Positions 18,361 to 26,937 of a stretch of DNA of 64,000 bases are shown here, piece after piece (the first letter of the stretch is position 1; the number at the start of each line of letters is the position of its first letter). The position numbers and the translations under genes were made by a program. The notes under the pieces were generated by a model, which saw nothing but the letters and a program-made list of their open reading frames with translations, had not been told where the DNA came from and ran no database searches. The DNA is from Pseudomonas fuscovaginae SE-1. GTDB taxonomy: Bacteria; Pseudomonadota; Gammaproteobacteria; Pseudomonadales; Pseudomonadaceae. Where the stretch lies: NCBI RefSeq assembly GCF_000364705.1, contig NZ_AQOH01000201.1, forward strand, positions 1 to 64,000, read 5' to 3'.

Positions 18361-18693
18361 TGCCTTCTCGCCACGCCCGCGAGGGCGTGGCGATCCCCCA
18401 CCAAGCAAGCGCTTGCCTTGCCAAATGATTTTTTTCGGCCATGCTTGCCAAGCCGATTGTGGCGAGGCGGGCCAAACGGCTGTGCCAGAGTGGTTGCGAC
18501 TGCAAATCACACTTTAGAGGGATCAAGCAGTACTACCTGCTGGCTATAGTCCGCCCAGGGATTTTCAATAACGGAGCAGGCACGCGCTATGAACGTGCCA
18601 CCTCGAACGAGACAGGGAAGCAGGCTTTCCGTATGACGAGGCGTTCTTGAAAGTGCTCACTGCCATAAAAATAAAGCACATGGAGTAGCGTCG
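18361..18693 (+). other. intergenic region between ligase and DUF1302 gene
   Basis: 333 bp without a gene. It begins with a perfect 10-bp hairpin (CGCCACGCCC / GGGCGTGGCG, 18369-18392, loop GCGA) that has no T-run and could be a terminator or mRNA-stabilising element. A GATTTTTTTCGG tract follows near 18426. The promoter of the DUF1302-DUF1329 pair, presumably target of the MalT-like regulator, should lie in the last 200 bp but no operator could be identified. Confidence 0.5.
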
Positions 18694-20565
18694 ATGATCT
18701 CAGTAAACCAGTTCTGGCGTCGGGCGAAGTTGCCCGTCGCCGTCAGCCTCGCCTCTACGCTCGCTGGCCCCGCATTCGGTGTCAGTTTCAACATCGGTGA
18801 AATCGAGGGCAGCTTCGACTCGTCGCTGTCGCTGGGGGCCAGTTGGTCGACCCAGAATCCAAACAGGAACCTGATCGGTGTCAACAATGGCGGCAAGGGC
18901 TTGTCGCAGACCTCCGATGACGGGCACCTGAACTTCAAGGCCGGGGATACCTTCTCGAAGATCTTCAAGGGGATCCACGACCTGGAACTGAAGTACGGCG
19001 ATACCGGCGTGTTCGTGCGTGGCAAGTACTGGTATGACTTCAAGCTGGAAGACGAGGACCTGAGATTCAAGAACGTCAGCAACGACAACCGCAAGGAAGG
19101 CGCCAAGTCTTCCGGCGGGCAGATTCTCGACGCCTTCGTCTACCACAACTATTCCATTGCCGATCTGCCGGGCTCCGTGCGTTTCGGCAAGCAGGTCGTG
19201 AGCTGGGGTGAAAGTACCTTCATCGGTGGCGGCATCAACTCGATCAACCCGATCGATGTGTCGGCCTTCCGTCGTCCGGGGGCCGAGATCAAGGAAGGCC
19301 TGATTCCGGTCAACATGTTCTATGTGTCCCAGAGCCTGACCGACAACCTGTCGGCCGAGGCGTTCTACCAGTTGGAGTGGGACCAGACGGTGACGGATAA
19401 CTGCGGTACGTTCTTCTCCCAGCCGGACATTGTATCCGACGGCTGCAAGGATAATCTGCGTGTACTCAACAGCTCCCGCACACTGCCTGCTGCATTGACA
19501 CCGGCTCTGATCGCCAATGGCGTGGATGTCAATAGCGAGGGCGTTCTCGTCCGTCGTGGCGCCGATCGCGATGCACGTGATAGTGGCCAGTTCGGCGTCG
19601 CTTTCCATTACAACTTCGAACCCTTGGACACGGAGTTCGGCGCTTATTTCATGAACTATCACAGTCGTGCGCCGATCTTCAGTGCACAAGGGGCGCCACA
19701 ATCGGCCTATACCGGAGCAACTCCGGGGTTGCCGGCACAGCTACGCCCATTGGTGGTCGCGGGTAACTCCAATTATTTCATTGAATATCCCGAAGACATT
19801 CGTCTCTACGGTCTGAGCTTCTCCACCACATTGCCTACAGGTACTGCCTGGAGCGGCGAGCTCAGCTATCGCCCGAATGCACCCGTTCAGATCAACTCAA
19901 CCGACATTCTCTATGCGGGCGTAACGCCACTGACGGCGCTGGGCCTGGGTAATGCCTCCATTATCAAGGGGACGCCCGGTCAAACTGTTCACGGCTACAA
20001 CCGTAAGGAAATCACACAGTTCCAGACGACTTTCACACACTTCTTCGATCAGGTCATGGGCGCCAGCCGCCTGACCCTGGTGGGCGAAGTCGGCGTCACC
20101 CATGTGGGTGGCCTGGAAAGCAAGCACGATGTCCGTTACGGTCGAGACCCCGTTTTCGGCCCGGGCACCTTGCCCAATGGATTTTGTTCAACGCTCAACG
20201 GCAACACCATTAACGGTGCAGGGCCAGGCGCCGATGCGAGTAATCGCAGTGCCAACTGCAACAACGACGGCTTCACCACCGCCACCTCCTGGGGCTATCG
20301 CGCCCGGGCCATCTGGGAGTACCCGGATGTGTTCGCCGGGGTGAACCTCAAGCCGAACGTGGCCTGGTCCCACGACGTGAAAGGCTACTCGCCAGGCCCT
20401 GGCGGCAACTTCGAGGAAGGTCGCAAGGCCGTCAGCCTGGGCCTCGATGCCGAGTACCAGAACACCTACACCGCGAGCCTGGCCTACACCAACTTCTTCG
20501 GTGGCGACTACAGCACGGTGGATGACCGTGACTTCGTGGCGCTGAGCGTCGGTGTGAACTTCTAA
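18694..20565 (+). CDS. DUF1302-family outer-membrane protein
   Basis: 623 aa with a signal peptide (AKLPVAVSLASTLAGPAFG, cleavage around residue 29). The rest is rich in alternating aromatic/polar beta-strand sequence, and ends in a phenylalanine (DFVALSVGVNF), the hallmark of a BAM-assembled outer-membrane barrel. Segments such as GSFDSSLSLGASW and FGKQVVSWGESTFIGGGINSINPIDVSAFRRPGAEIKEGLIP are characteristic of DUF1302. GGAG precedes the ATG by 8 nt. It is followed 29 nt later by the DUF1329 gene; the two families nearly always co-occur. In P. putida such pairs have been linked to growth on fatty esters (recollection). Codon use changes in the middle third. Confidence 0.9.
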   Translation: MISVNQFWRRAKLPVAVSLASTLAGPAFGVSFNIGEIEGSFDSSLSLGASWSTQNPNRNLIGVNNGGKGLSQTSDDGHLNFKAGDTFSKIFKGIHDLELKYGDTGVFVRGKYWYDFKLEDEDLRFKNVSNDNRKEGAKSSGGQILDAFVYHNYSIADLPGSVRFGKQVVSWGESTFIGGGINSINPIDVSAFRRPGAEIKEGLIPVNMFYVSQSLTDNLSAEAFYQLEWDQTVTDNCGTFFSQPDIVSDGCKDNLRVLNSSRTLPAALTPALIANGVDVNSEGVLVRRGADRDARDSGQFGVAFHYNFEPLDTEFGAYFMNYHSRAPIFSAQGAPQSAYTGATPGLPAQLRPLVVAGNSNYFIEYPEDIRLYGLSFSTTLPTGTAWSGELSYRPNAPVQINSTDILYAGVTPLTALGLGNASIIKGTPGQTVHGYNRKEITQFQTTFTHFFDQVMGASRLTLVGEVGVTHVGGLESKHDVRYGRDPVFGPGTLPNGFCSTLNGNTINGAGPGADASNRSANCNNDGFTTATSWGYRARAIWEYPDVFAGVNLKPNVAWSHDVKGYSPGPGGNFEEGRKAVSLGLDAEYQNTYTASLAYTNFFGGDYSTVDDRDFVALSVGVNF

Positions 20566-20594
20566 GCAGGCTGAACTTCAGGAAGAACAAGAAC

Positions 20595-21959
20595 ATGAAG
20601 ATGACCAAGAATCTGTTGCAGGTCGGCGTACTCGGACTGTCCATGCTGGCGAGCAGCGTGATGGCGGCGGTATCGGCCGACGAAGCGGCCAAGCTCGGCA
20701 CCAGCCTGACCCCGATGGGCGCGGAAATGGCCGGTAACGCGGCGGGCACCATCCCGGCCTGGAAACCGATGCCGAAGAACATCGGCAGCGTCGACAGCAA
20801 GGGGTTCCTCTCCGACCCCTATGCCAGCGAGAAGCCGCTGTTCATCATCACCGCGCAGAACGTCGAGCAGTACAAGAATCAGTTGGCGCCAGGCCAGTAT
20901 GCGATGATCAAGCGCTACCCGGACACCTTCAAGATGCCGGTGTATCCGTCCCACCGCGGTGCCACCGTGCCGGATGACGTGTTTGCCGCGATCAAGGAAA
21001 ACGCCACCAAGACCAATCTGGTCAGTGGCGGCAACGGTCTGGAAAACTTCAAGACGGCGATCCCGTTCCCGATTCCGAAAAGCGGCGTGGAAGTGATCTG
21101 GAACCACATCACCCGTTATCGCGGCGGCAGCGTGACCCGCCTGGTGACCCAGGCCACGCCGCAGGCCAACGGTTCGTTCAGCCTGGTGTATTTCCAGGAC
21201 CAGTTCGTCTTCCGCGACAAGATGAAGGACTACGATCCGGCCAACCCGGGCAACATCCTGTTCTACTTCAAGCAGAAGGTGACCGCGCCGGCGCGTCTGG
21301 CCGGTGGCGTGCTGCTGGTCCACGAAACCCTCGACCAGGTCAAGGAACCGCGTTCGGCGTGGGTCTACAACGCCGGCCAGCGTCGCGTGCGGCGTGCCCC
21401 GCAGGTTTCCTATGATGGCCCGGGTACGGCGGCCGACGGCCTGCGCACTTCCGACAACCTCGACATGTACAACGGCGCGCCGGATCGCTACGACTGGAAG
21501 CTCGAAGGCAAGAAGGAGATGTACATCGCCTCCGACAGCTACCGGCTCGACGATCCGAAGCTCAAGTACGCCGACATCATCAAGGCCGGCCACATCAACC
21601 AGGACCTGGCCCGCTACGAGCTGCGCCGGGTCTGGCATGTGGTCGCGACCCTGAAGGAAGGCCAGCGCCACATCTACGCCAAGCGTGATTTCTACATCGA
21701 CGAGGACACTTGGCAGGCGGCGGTGATCGACCACTACGACGGTCGTGGTCAGTTGTGGCGCGTGGCCGAGGCCCATGCCGAGAACTACTACGACAAGCAG
21801 GTGCCGTGGTACGCCCTGGAAACCCTCTACGACCTGCAGTCCGGCCGTTACCTGGCGCTGGGCATGAAGAACGAAGAGAAGCAGGCGTATGACTTCGGTT
21901 TCACCGCCAGCACCAGCGATTTCACCCCGGCAGCGCTGCGCCAGGACGGCGTTCGCTGA
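20595..21959 (+). CDS. DUF1329-family periplasmic protein
   Basis: 454 aa. Signal peptide MKMTKNLLQVGVLGLSMLASSVMAA with cleavage near residue 24, then VSADEAAKLGTSLTPMGAEMAGNAAGTIPAW, the typical DUF1329 start. The fold is expected to be LolA/LolB-like, which suggests handling of hydrophobic ligands in the periplasm together with the DUF1302 barrel. Segments RYPDTFKMPVYPSHR, SGGNGLENFKTAIPFP and FKQKVTAPARLAGG are family-typical. Ends at a strong terminator. Precise activity (carrier, esterase partner or other) is not established. Confidence 0.9.
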   Translation: MKMTKNLLQVGVLGLSMLASSVMAAVSADEAAKLGTSLTPMGAEMAGNAAGTIPAWKPMPKNIGSVDSKGFLSDPYASEKPLFIITAQNVEQYKNQLAPGQYAMIKRYPDTFKMPVYPSHRGATVPDDVFAAIKENATKTNLVSGGNGLENFKTAIPFPIPKSGVEVIWNHITRYRGGSVTRLVTQATPQANGSFSLVYFQDQFVFRDKMKDYDPANPGNILFYFKQKVTAPARLAGGVLLVHETLDQVKEPRSAWVYNAGQRRVRRAPQVSYDGPGTAADGLRTSDNLDMYNGAPDRYDWKLEGKKEMYIASDSYRLDDPKLKYADIIKAGHINQDLARYELRRVWHVVATLKEGQRHIYAKRDFYIDEDTWQAAVIDHYDGRGQLWRVAEAHAENYYDKQVPWYALETLYDLQSGRYLALGMKNEEKQAYDFGFTASTSDFTPAALRQDGVR

Positions 21960-21971
21960 GGTTGGTCGTAG

Positions 21972-22025
21972 GACAGAGGCGCATCCTCTGTCAGAACGCC
22001 CCGACAGGTTCGGGGCGTTTTTTTG
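21972..22025 (+). terminator. rho-independent terminator after DUF1329 gene
   Basis: Two successive hairpins: GACAGAGG...CCTCTGTC (21972-21992) and AACGCCCCG...CGGGGCGTT followed by seven Ts (21995-22025). Confidence 0.92.
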
Positions 22026-22165
22026 CCGGTGAAAACTGTGGCTAGATATTTCAATATGAAGGCATTTCGACACATTTGCGCTAAAAAAGCCTTCAGTACG
22101 CGGACAGTTCCCGCTAGTCTGCGTTGATGTGCCTTGCCGATAACAGCCTTAGACAAGAGCCGGCC

Positions 22166-24898
22166 ATGACTGATCTGTTCCGTATGCAGGGCCCCGTGGG
22201 CCCGGCCATACCAGCACTGGAAGGACGCTTCTACCGACCGCCGTTGCCTGAGGGGCATGTGCTGCGACCTCGTCTGTGCGAACGTCTGGGAGAGGGTCTG
22301 CACGGTCGCCTCCTGCTGATCAGCGCCCCGGCCGGTTTTGGCAAGAGTTCACTGGCGGTGGAGTTCTGCCAGAGCCTGCCGTGGCACTGGCAAAGCCTGT
22401 GGCTGGGGCTCAGCCCGCGCGACAGCGATCCGGGGCGTTTCCTGGAGCGTCTGCTCGATGGCCTGCAACAGTATTTCCCCGACCTGGGCGGGCGGGCGCT
22501 GGGCCTGTTGAAGATGCGCCAGCGTCACCAGCCGTTCGCCTTCGAGGAGTGGCTGGACGGGCTGCTCGATGAGTTGGCGCTGCAGTTGTCGAGCAACACG
22601 CCCTTGCTGCTGGTGCTCGATGATTATCACCTGGCCCAGGGGCCGGTGCTCGACCGTTGCCTGCAATTCTTCCTCAACCACCTGCCGCCGGGGCTGCTGG
22701 TGCTGGTCACCAGCCGCCAGCGACCGGAATGGCACCTGGCGCGCCTGCGCCTGTCGCGACAATTGCTGGAATTGAACGAACAGGACCTGCGGCTGACGCT
22801 CGGCGAGTCCATGGCGCTGTTCGACCGGCACCGCAACTCGTTGAGCGGCGAGGCTCTGCAGACCCTGATCGAACGCAGCGAAGGCTGGGTCGCCGGATTG
22901 CGCTTCTGGCTGCTGGCGGCACAGTCCGACGACGAGGAACTGTCCCAGGTCCTGCATGGCGGGGAGGGGCTGATCCGCGACTATCTGCTGGAGGAGGTGA
23001 TCGACTTCCTGCCGGCGCACGTCCAGGCCTTTCTCTACGATACTGCGCCGCAGGAGCGCTTTTGCCGAGAGCTGTGCGATGCGATCCGCGAGTCCCATGA
23101 CAGCGGGCAGATTCTCGATTACCTGCAGTCGCACCAGGTGTTCCTCGTGCCGTTGGACGAGCACGGCCACTGGTTTCGCTACCACCACCTGTTCTCCGAT
23201 CTGCTGCGCAGCCGGCCCGCCCCCAACACCCTGGTTCCACCCGCTACCCAGCACCTGCGCGCCTGTCGCTGGTTCAGCGCCCAGGGTCTGCTCGATGAGG
23301 CGGTGGAGCAGGCGTTGCGCGCCGGGCATCTGGATGTGGCGGCCAATCTGGTGCAGAACCTCTCCGAGGAGCAACTGCTGGCCGAGCAGAACATCGGCAT
23401 GCTGCTGCGCTGGAAAATGGACCTGCCCGACAGCCTGCTGATCAGTTCGCCCAGGCTGATCGTGTTGTACGCCTGGGCATTGGGGTTGGCCTGCCAACTG
23501 GATGCGGCGCAGGAACTGGCCAGCCACCTGAGTCACTTCCTGCCGGCGCCTTCGGCCACCGCGCAGAAGTCCATGCTGGCCCAGTGGCTGGCCCTGAGTG
23601 GCATCATCGCCCGTGGTCGCGGTGATCGCGAGCGGACCCTGGCCTATTGCGGCGAGGCCTTGCTCAGCCTGCCGCACAAGCGCTACGGGCAGCGCCTGTT
23701 GTGTCTGTCGACGCTGTCCAACCTGGCGATTGCCGAGGGCGACCTGTGGCGGGCCCGGAGCCTGAACCGGGAGTCGCTGGAGTTGGCACAGCGGGTCGGC
23801 AACCCCCTGTTCGAGGCGCTGGCCCATTACGACCGGGCGCGGGTGCTGCAGGCGCGCGGCGAGGTGTCGCGAGCGCTGGATGAGGTGCGGCAGGGCTTGC
23901 GGCGCCTGCAGGGCCTGTCCGCGCAACGTGTATACGCGGCACGGGCGCGGCTGACGATGTATGAGGGCTACCTGCTGAACCTGCGCCTGCAAACGCAGGC
24001 CTCGCGCCAGCGCCTGCTGGCCGGATTGCAGGAGGCGCGGGCCTGTCGTGATGTCAGCGTGCTGATCGGCTACTGCGTGATCGCCTGCCAGGAAGGCCAG
24101 GGCGGCGACTTTGCCAAGGCCTTTGCCGAGCTGGCCGAAGCCGAGCGGCTGATGCATATCTGGGACGTGCCGCCGATCTATTACCTGGCGATGATCACCC
24201 TGGTCAAATGCGAGCTGTGGCTGGCACAAGGGCGTGTCGATCTGGCCGAGGCCTGGCTCGGCCGCCTCGGGCAGACCTACACCGGTGAGCAGCCGGCCGC
24301 CGCACCCGAGTTTCATCCCCAGTTGCCGGCGCACATCGAATTGCAGCAGGCACAACTCGATGCCCGCCAGGGCCGGCCCGAGGCCGCCCGACAGCGGCTG
24401 GGCAAGCTGGTGGCGCAGGGGCAGGCCAGTGGTGGCCAGTTGCTTTGCATCCTGGCCTGGAACCAACAGGTGGTGCTGGCCCTCGCCGAGTCGCAGGATG
24501 CCCAGGCCCGGTCGCTGTTCGCCCGAGCCGTGGCGGCGGGGACCGGTGGGGCCTTGCTGCCGTTCCAGGCCTTGAGCGCCAGCCATCCTGAGTGGATGCG
24601 CGAGCAGTTGCTGGCAGGGCCGGATACGCCCCTGCGCCAGAGTCTGCTGGGGCTGTTGCCGGTCCAGGTGGCACGCGAACCTACCCATTCGAGCGAACAA
24701 TTGAGTGCCCGCGAGTTGGCGGTTCTGCAATTGATTGCCCAGGGCTGCTCGAACCAGGAAATCAGCGATCAATTGTTCATCTCGCTGCATACCGTGAAAA
24801 CCCATGCCAGCCATATCAACAGCAAGCTGGGTGTGGAACGGCGAACCCAGGCCGTGGCGCGGGCCCAGGAGCTGGGGCTGCTGGGCGAGCCGCGCTGA
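22166..24898 (+). CDS. MalT-like LuxR-family ATP-dependent transcriptional activator
   Basis: 910 aa from the ATG at 22166; an in-frame ATG at 22124 has no better ribosome-binding site. STAND-type layout: Walker A APAGFGKS (residues 54-61), Walker B LLLVLDDYH (about 149-157), a winged-helix/AAA lid, a long TPR-like helical region (about 350-830), and a C-terminal LuxR helix-turn-helix (LSARELAVLQLIAQGCSNQEISDQLFISLHTVKTH, about 850-885). Such proteins oligomerise on binding an inducer and ATP. It follows the DUF1302/DUF1329 pair and is the likely local activator of the ligase/DUF genes. Confidence 0.92.
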   Translation: MTDLFRMQGPVGPAIPALEGRFYRPPLPEGHVLRPRLCERLGEGLHGRLLLISAPAGFGKSSLAVEFCQSLPWHWQSLWLGLSPRDSDPGRFLERLLDGLQQYFPDLGGRALGLLKMRQRHQPFAFEEWLDGLLDELALQLSSNTPLLLVLDDYHLAQGPVLDRCLQFFLNHLPPGLLVLVTSRQRPEWHLARLRLSRQLLELNEQDLRLTLGESMALFDRHRNSLSGEALQTLIERSEGWVAGLRFWLLAAQSDDEELSQVLHGGEGLIRDYLLEEVIDFLPAHVQAFLYDTAPQERFCRELCDAIRESHDSGQILDYLQSHQVFLVPLDEHGHWFRYHHLFSDLLRSRPAPNTLVPPATQHLRACRWFSAQGLLDEAVEQALRAGHLDVAANLVQNLSEEQLLAEQNIGMLLRWKMDLPDSLLISSPRLIVLYAWALGLACQLDAAQELASHLSHFLPAPSATAQKSMLAQWLALSGIIARGRGDRERTLAYCGEALLSLPHKRYGQRLLCLSTLSNLAIAEGDLWRARSLNRESLELAQRVGNPLFEALAHYDRARVLQARGEVSRALDEVRQGLRRLQGLSAQRVYAARARLTMYEGYLLNLRLQTQASRQRLLAGLQEARACRDVSVLIGYCVIACQEGQGGDFAKAFAELAEAERLMHIWDVPPIYYLAMITLVKCELWLAQGRVDLAEAWLGRLGQTYTGEQPAAAPEFHPQLPAHIELQQAQLDARQGRPEAARQRLGKLVAQGQASGGQLLCILAWNQQVVLALAESQDAQARSLFARAVAAGTGGALLPFQALSASHPEWMREQLLAGPDTPLRQSLLGLLPVQVAREPTHSSEQLSARELAVLQLIAQGCSNQEISDQLFISLHTVKTHASHINSKLGVERRTQAVARAQELGLLGEPR

Positions 24899-25023
24899 AA
24901 TTTCCCGCCACTTGCCAGCGGGAGGCGATCGGCCTGCTGGCGAGAGTGGTTTCACTTTCGACTTCTTCCCCCCCGATGCACCGCCAGCGCCCACAGGCCG
25001 GCTCCTGCATTTCTCGGCGTAAT

Positions 25024-25036
25024 CCCCATCCTGGGG
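25024..25036. promoter_or_regulatory. short perfect palindrome upstream of signalling operon
   Basis: CCCCA-TCC-TGGGG, 150 bp before the response-regulator start in a 288-bp intergenic region. It resembles a dimeric regulator site but no regulator can be named. Confidence 0.3.
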
Positions 25037-25186
25037 GTGGCTATACGCTTTGTCTGCGCTATAACCAATAGGCGTGTGATTTCCTTTGCGGCGCCTGACG
25101 CGCCGCACCTTCTGTGAGGCCCAAGGGGCGGGAAACCTCCGGCGCCCTTCGATCATGAGTTACCAAGGAATGTCTGGGAGCAAGGA

Positions 25187-26881
25187 ATGCGTGAAACCTC
25201 CTTCAATCCCGCTCCGGTTGTGCTGATAGTCGATGACCAGACAACCGATGCGCTTATTCTCAGTGAGTCGGTGCGGGACCTGGCGCAGGTGTATGTCGCC
25301 AGCAGTGGTGAGGAAGCCTTGCGGGTGGCCCGCCAGTTTCGCCCGGATGTGGTGTTGCTCGACATAGAGATGCCGGACATGAGCGGCTTCGAAGTCTGTC
25401 GGGCGCTGAAGGCCGATCCCAAGCTGTCCGATGCCGCGGTGATTTTCGTCACTTCCCATGCCCAGGTCGACTATGAGCTGCAGGCCCTGGGCTACGGGGG
25501 CATCGATTTCATCCAGAAACCTCTCAACCTGCCGGTGGCCAGGGCCCACATCAACGCCCATCTCACCCTGCGCAACGAGGCCAAGCGCCTGGCCAATCAT
25601 GATGTCCTGACCGGTCTGCCCAACCGCATGCTGCTGCAGGACCGGGCCGAGCAGGCGCTGAAAATGGCCCGGCGCAATCATGGGCGGCTGGCGATGCTGC
25701 TGCTGGACCTGGACAACTTCAAGGCCATCAACGACTCCATGGGGCATTCGGTCGGTGACCAGATGCTCAAGTACGTCGCCACCCGGTTGTCGCTGATCCT
25801 CGGCAGCATGGACACTCTCAGCCGGCAGGGTGGGGATGAGTTCATCATCCTGCTGTCGGAGGTCGACAGTTTCGAGGCGGTGGGGGATTTTGCCGAGCAG
25901 GTGCTGACCACCATCTCCAACCCCTTTTCGCTGCAAGGCAACCGCTACGATCTGAGTGTCAGTATCGGCATCGGAGTGTTCCCGGAGGACAGCGAAGACC
26001 TCGAGTCGCTCTACCGTCATGCCGACTCCGCGATGTACCAGGCCAAGCAGGCCGGACGTAATCGCTACCAGTTCTTCTCGCCGGCCATCGAGAGCGGCAT
26101 GCGCGCCCGGCATTTGCTGGAGCGGCACATGCGCGCGGCCATCGACGACGGGGTGTTCGAGGTCTTCTACCAGGCCAAGGTCGATGTCCGTGAACATCGA
26201 GTGGTGGGCATGGAGGCGCTGATCCGCTGGCGCGATGGCGGCGGCAATCTGGTTTCGCCCTCGGATTTCATCCCGCTGGCCGAGGAAACCGGGCTGATCA
26301 TTCCGATTGGCAAATACGTGATGCTCCAGGCGTGCAAGGACACGCGCAAATTGCACGAGCAGGGGGTTGCGGTCTGCGTCAGCGTCAACATCAGTGCCGT
26401 GCAGTTCCGCGAGTCGTCGTTCCTGGGGATGGTCAAGGACATCCTGCTCGATTCCGGCCTCGCCCCGCAGTGGCTGGAGCTGGAAATCACCGAAGGGGTG
26501 CTGGCCCGGGACACCGACAATGCCCGCGAAACCCTGATGGCGCTCAAGGCACTGGGCGTGCACGTGGCCATCGATGATTTCGGCACGGGCTATTCGAGTC
26601 TGGCCTACCTCAAGCGCTTTCCTATCGATGTACTGAAGATCGACCAGAGCTTCGTGCGCGACATGCTCACCGACAAGAGCGACCTGGCGATTGTCGAGGC
26701 GATCATCAAGCTGGGCCAGGCGCTGGGCCTCGAACTGGTGGCCGAAGGCGTGGAAACCTGGCAGCAGGCCGAGTTGTTGTTGGAACTGGGCTGCCGGGTA
26801 ATGCAGGGATATCTGTATTGCCGGCCGGTGCCGTTCGCCCAGATACGCACGCTGCTGGCTTCCTGGTCAACGACGACATGA
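25187..26881 (+). CDS. response regulator with GGDEF and EAL domains
   Basis: 564 aa. A receiver domain (about residues 10-125) has the phospho-acceptor Asp59 in VVLLDIEMPD and Lys in FIQKPL. The GGDEF domain keeps an intact GGDEF at residues 215-219, so diguanylate cyclase activity is possible; no R-x-x-D inhibitory site is seen before it (GSMD instead). The EAL domain has EAL at 343-345 and DDFGTGYSSLAYL and KIDQSFV, so phosphodiesterase activity is also possible. It sets cyclic-di-GMP levels in response to phosphorylation, probably by the hybrid kinase encoded 56 nt downstream. Confidence 0.93.
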   Translation: MRETSFNPAPVVLIVDDQTTDALILSESVRDLAQVYVASSGEEALRVARQFRPDVVLLDIEMPDMSGFEVCRALKADPKLSDAAVIFVTSHAQVDYELQALGYGGIDFIQKPLNLPVARAHINAHLTLRNEAKRLANHDVLTGLPNRMLLQDRAEQALKMARRNHGRLAMLLLDLDNFKAINDSMGHSVGDQMLKYVATRLSLILGSMDTLSRQGGDEFIILLSEVDSFEAVGDFAEQVLTTISNPFSLQGNRYDLSVSIGIGVFPEDSEDLESLYRHADSAMYQAKQAGRNRYQFFSPAIESGMRARHLLERHMRAAIDDGVFEVFYQAKVDVREHRVVGMEALIRWRDGGGNLVSPSDFIPLAEETGLIIPIGKYVMLQACKDTRKLHEQGVAVCVSVNISAVQFRESSFLGMVKDILLDSGLAPQWLELEITEGVLARDTDNARETLMALKALGVHVAIDDFGTGYSSLAYLKRFPIDVLKIDQSFVRDMLTDKSDLAIVEAIIKLGQALGLELVAEGVETWQQAELLLELGCRVMQGYLYCRPVPFAQIRTLLASWSTTT

Positions 26882-26937
26882 GTCACTGATCGGCACGCAC
26901 TGCCCCGCCCAACCGCCATTGCCCGAGGGAGCCTGAG

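Noticed and set aside
22349..25156. 935-codon open frame on the minus strand, opposite the MalT-like regulator
   Set aside because: Antisense shadow of a GC-rich gene: Gln/His/Arg-heavy composition, no ribosome-binding site, no family resemblance, while the + strand frame has clear Walker and HTH motifs.
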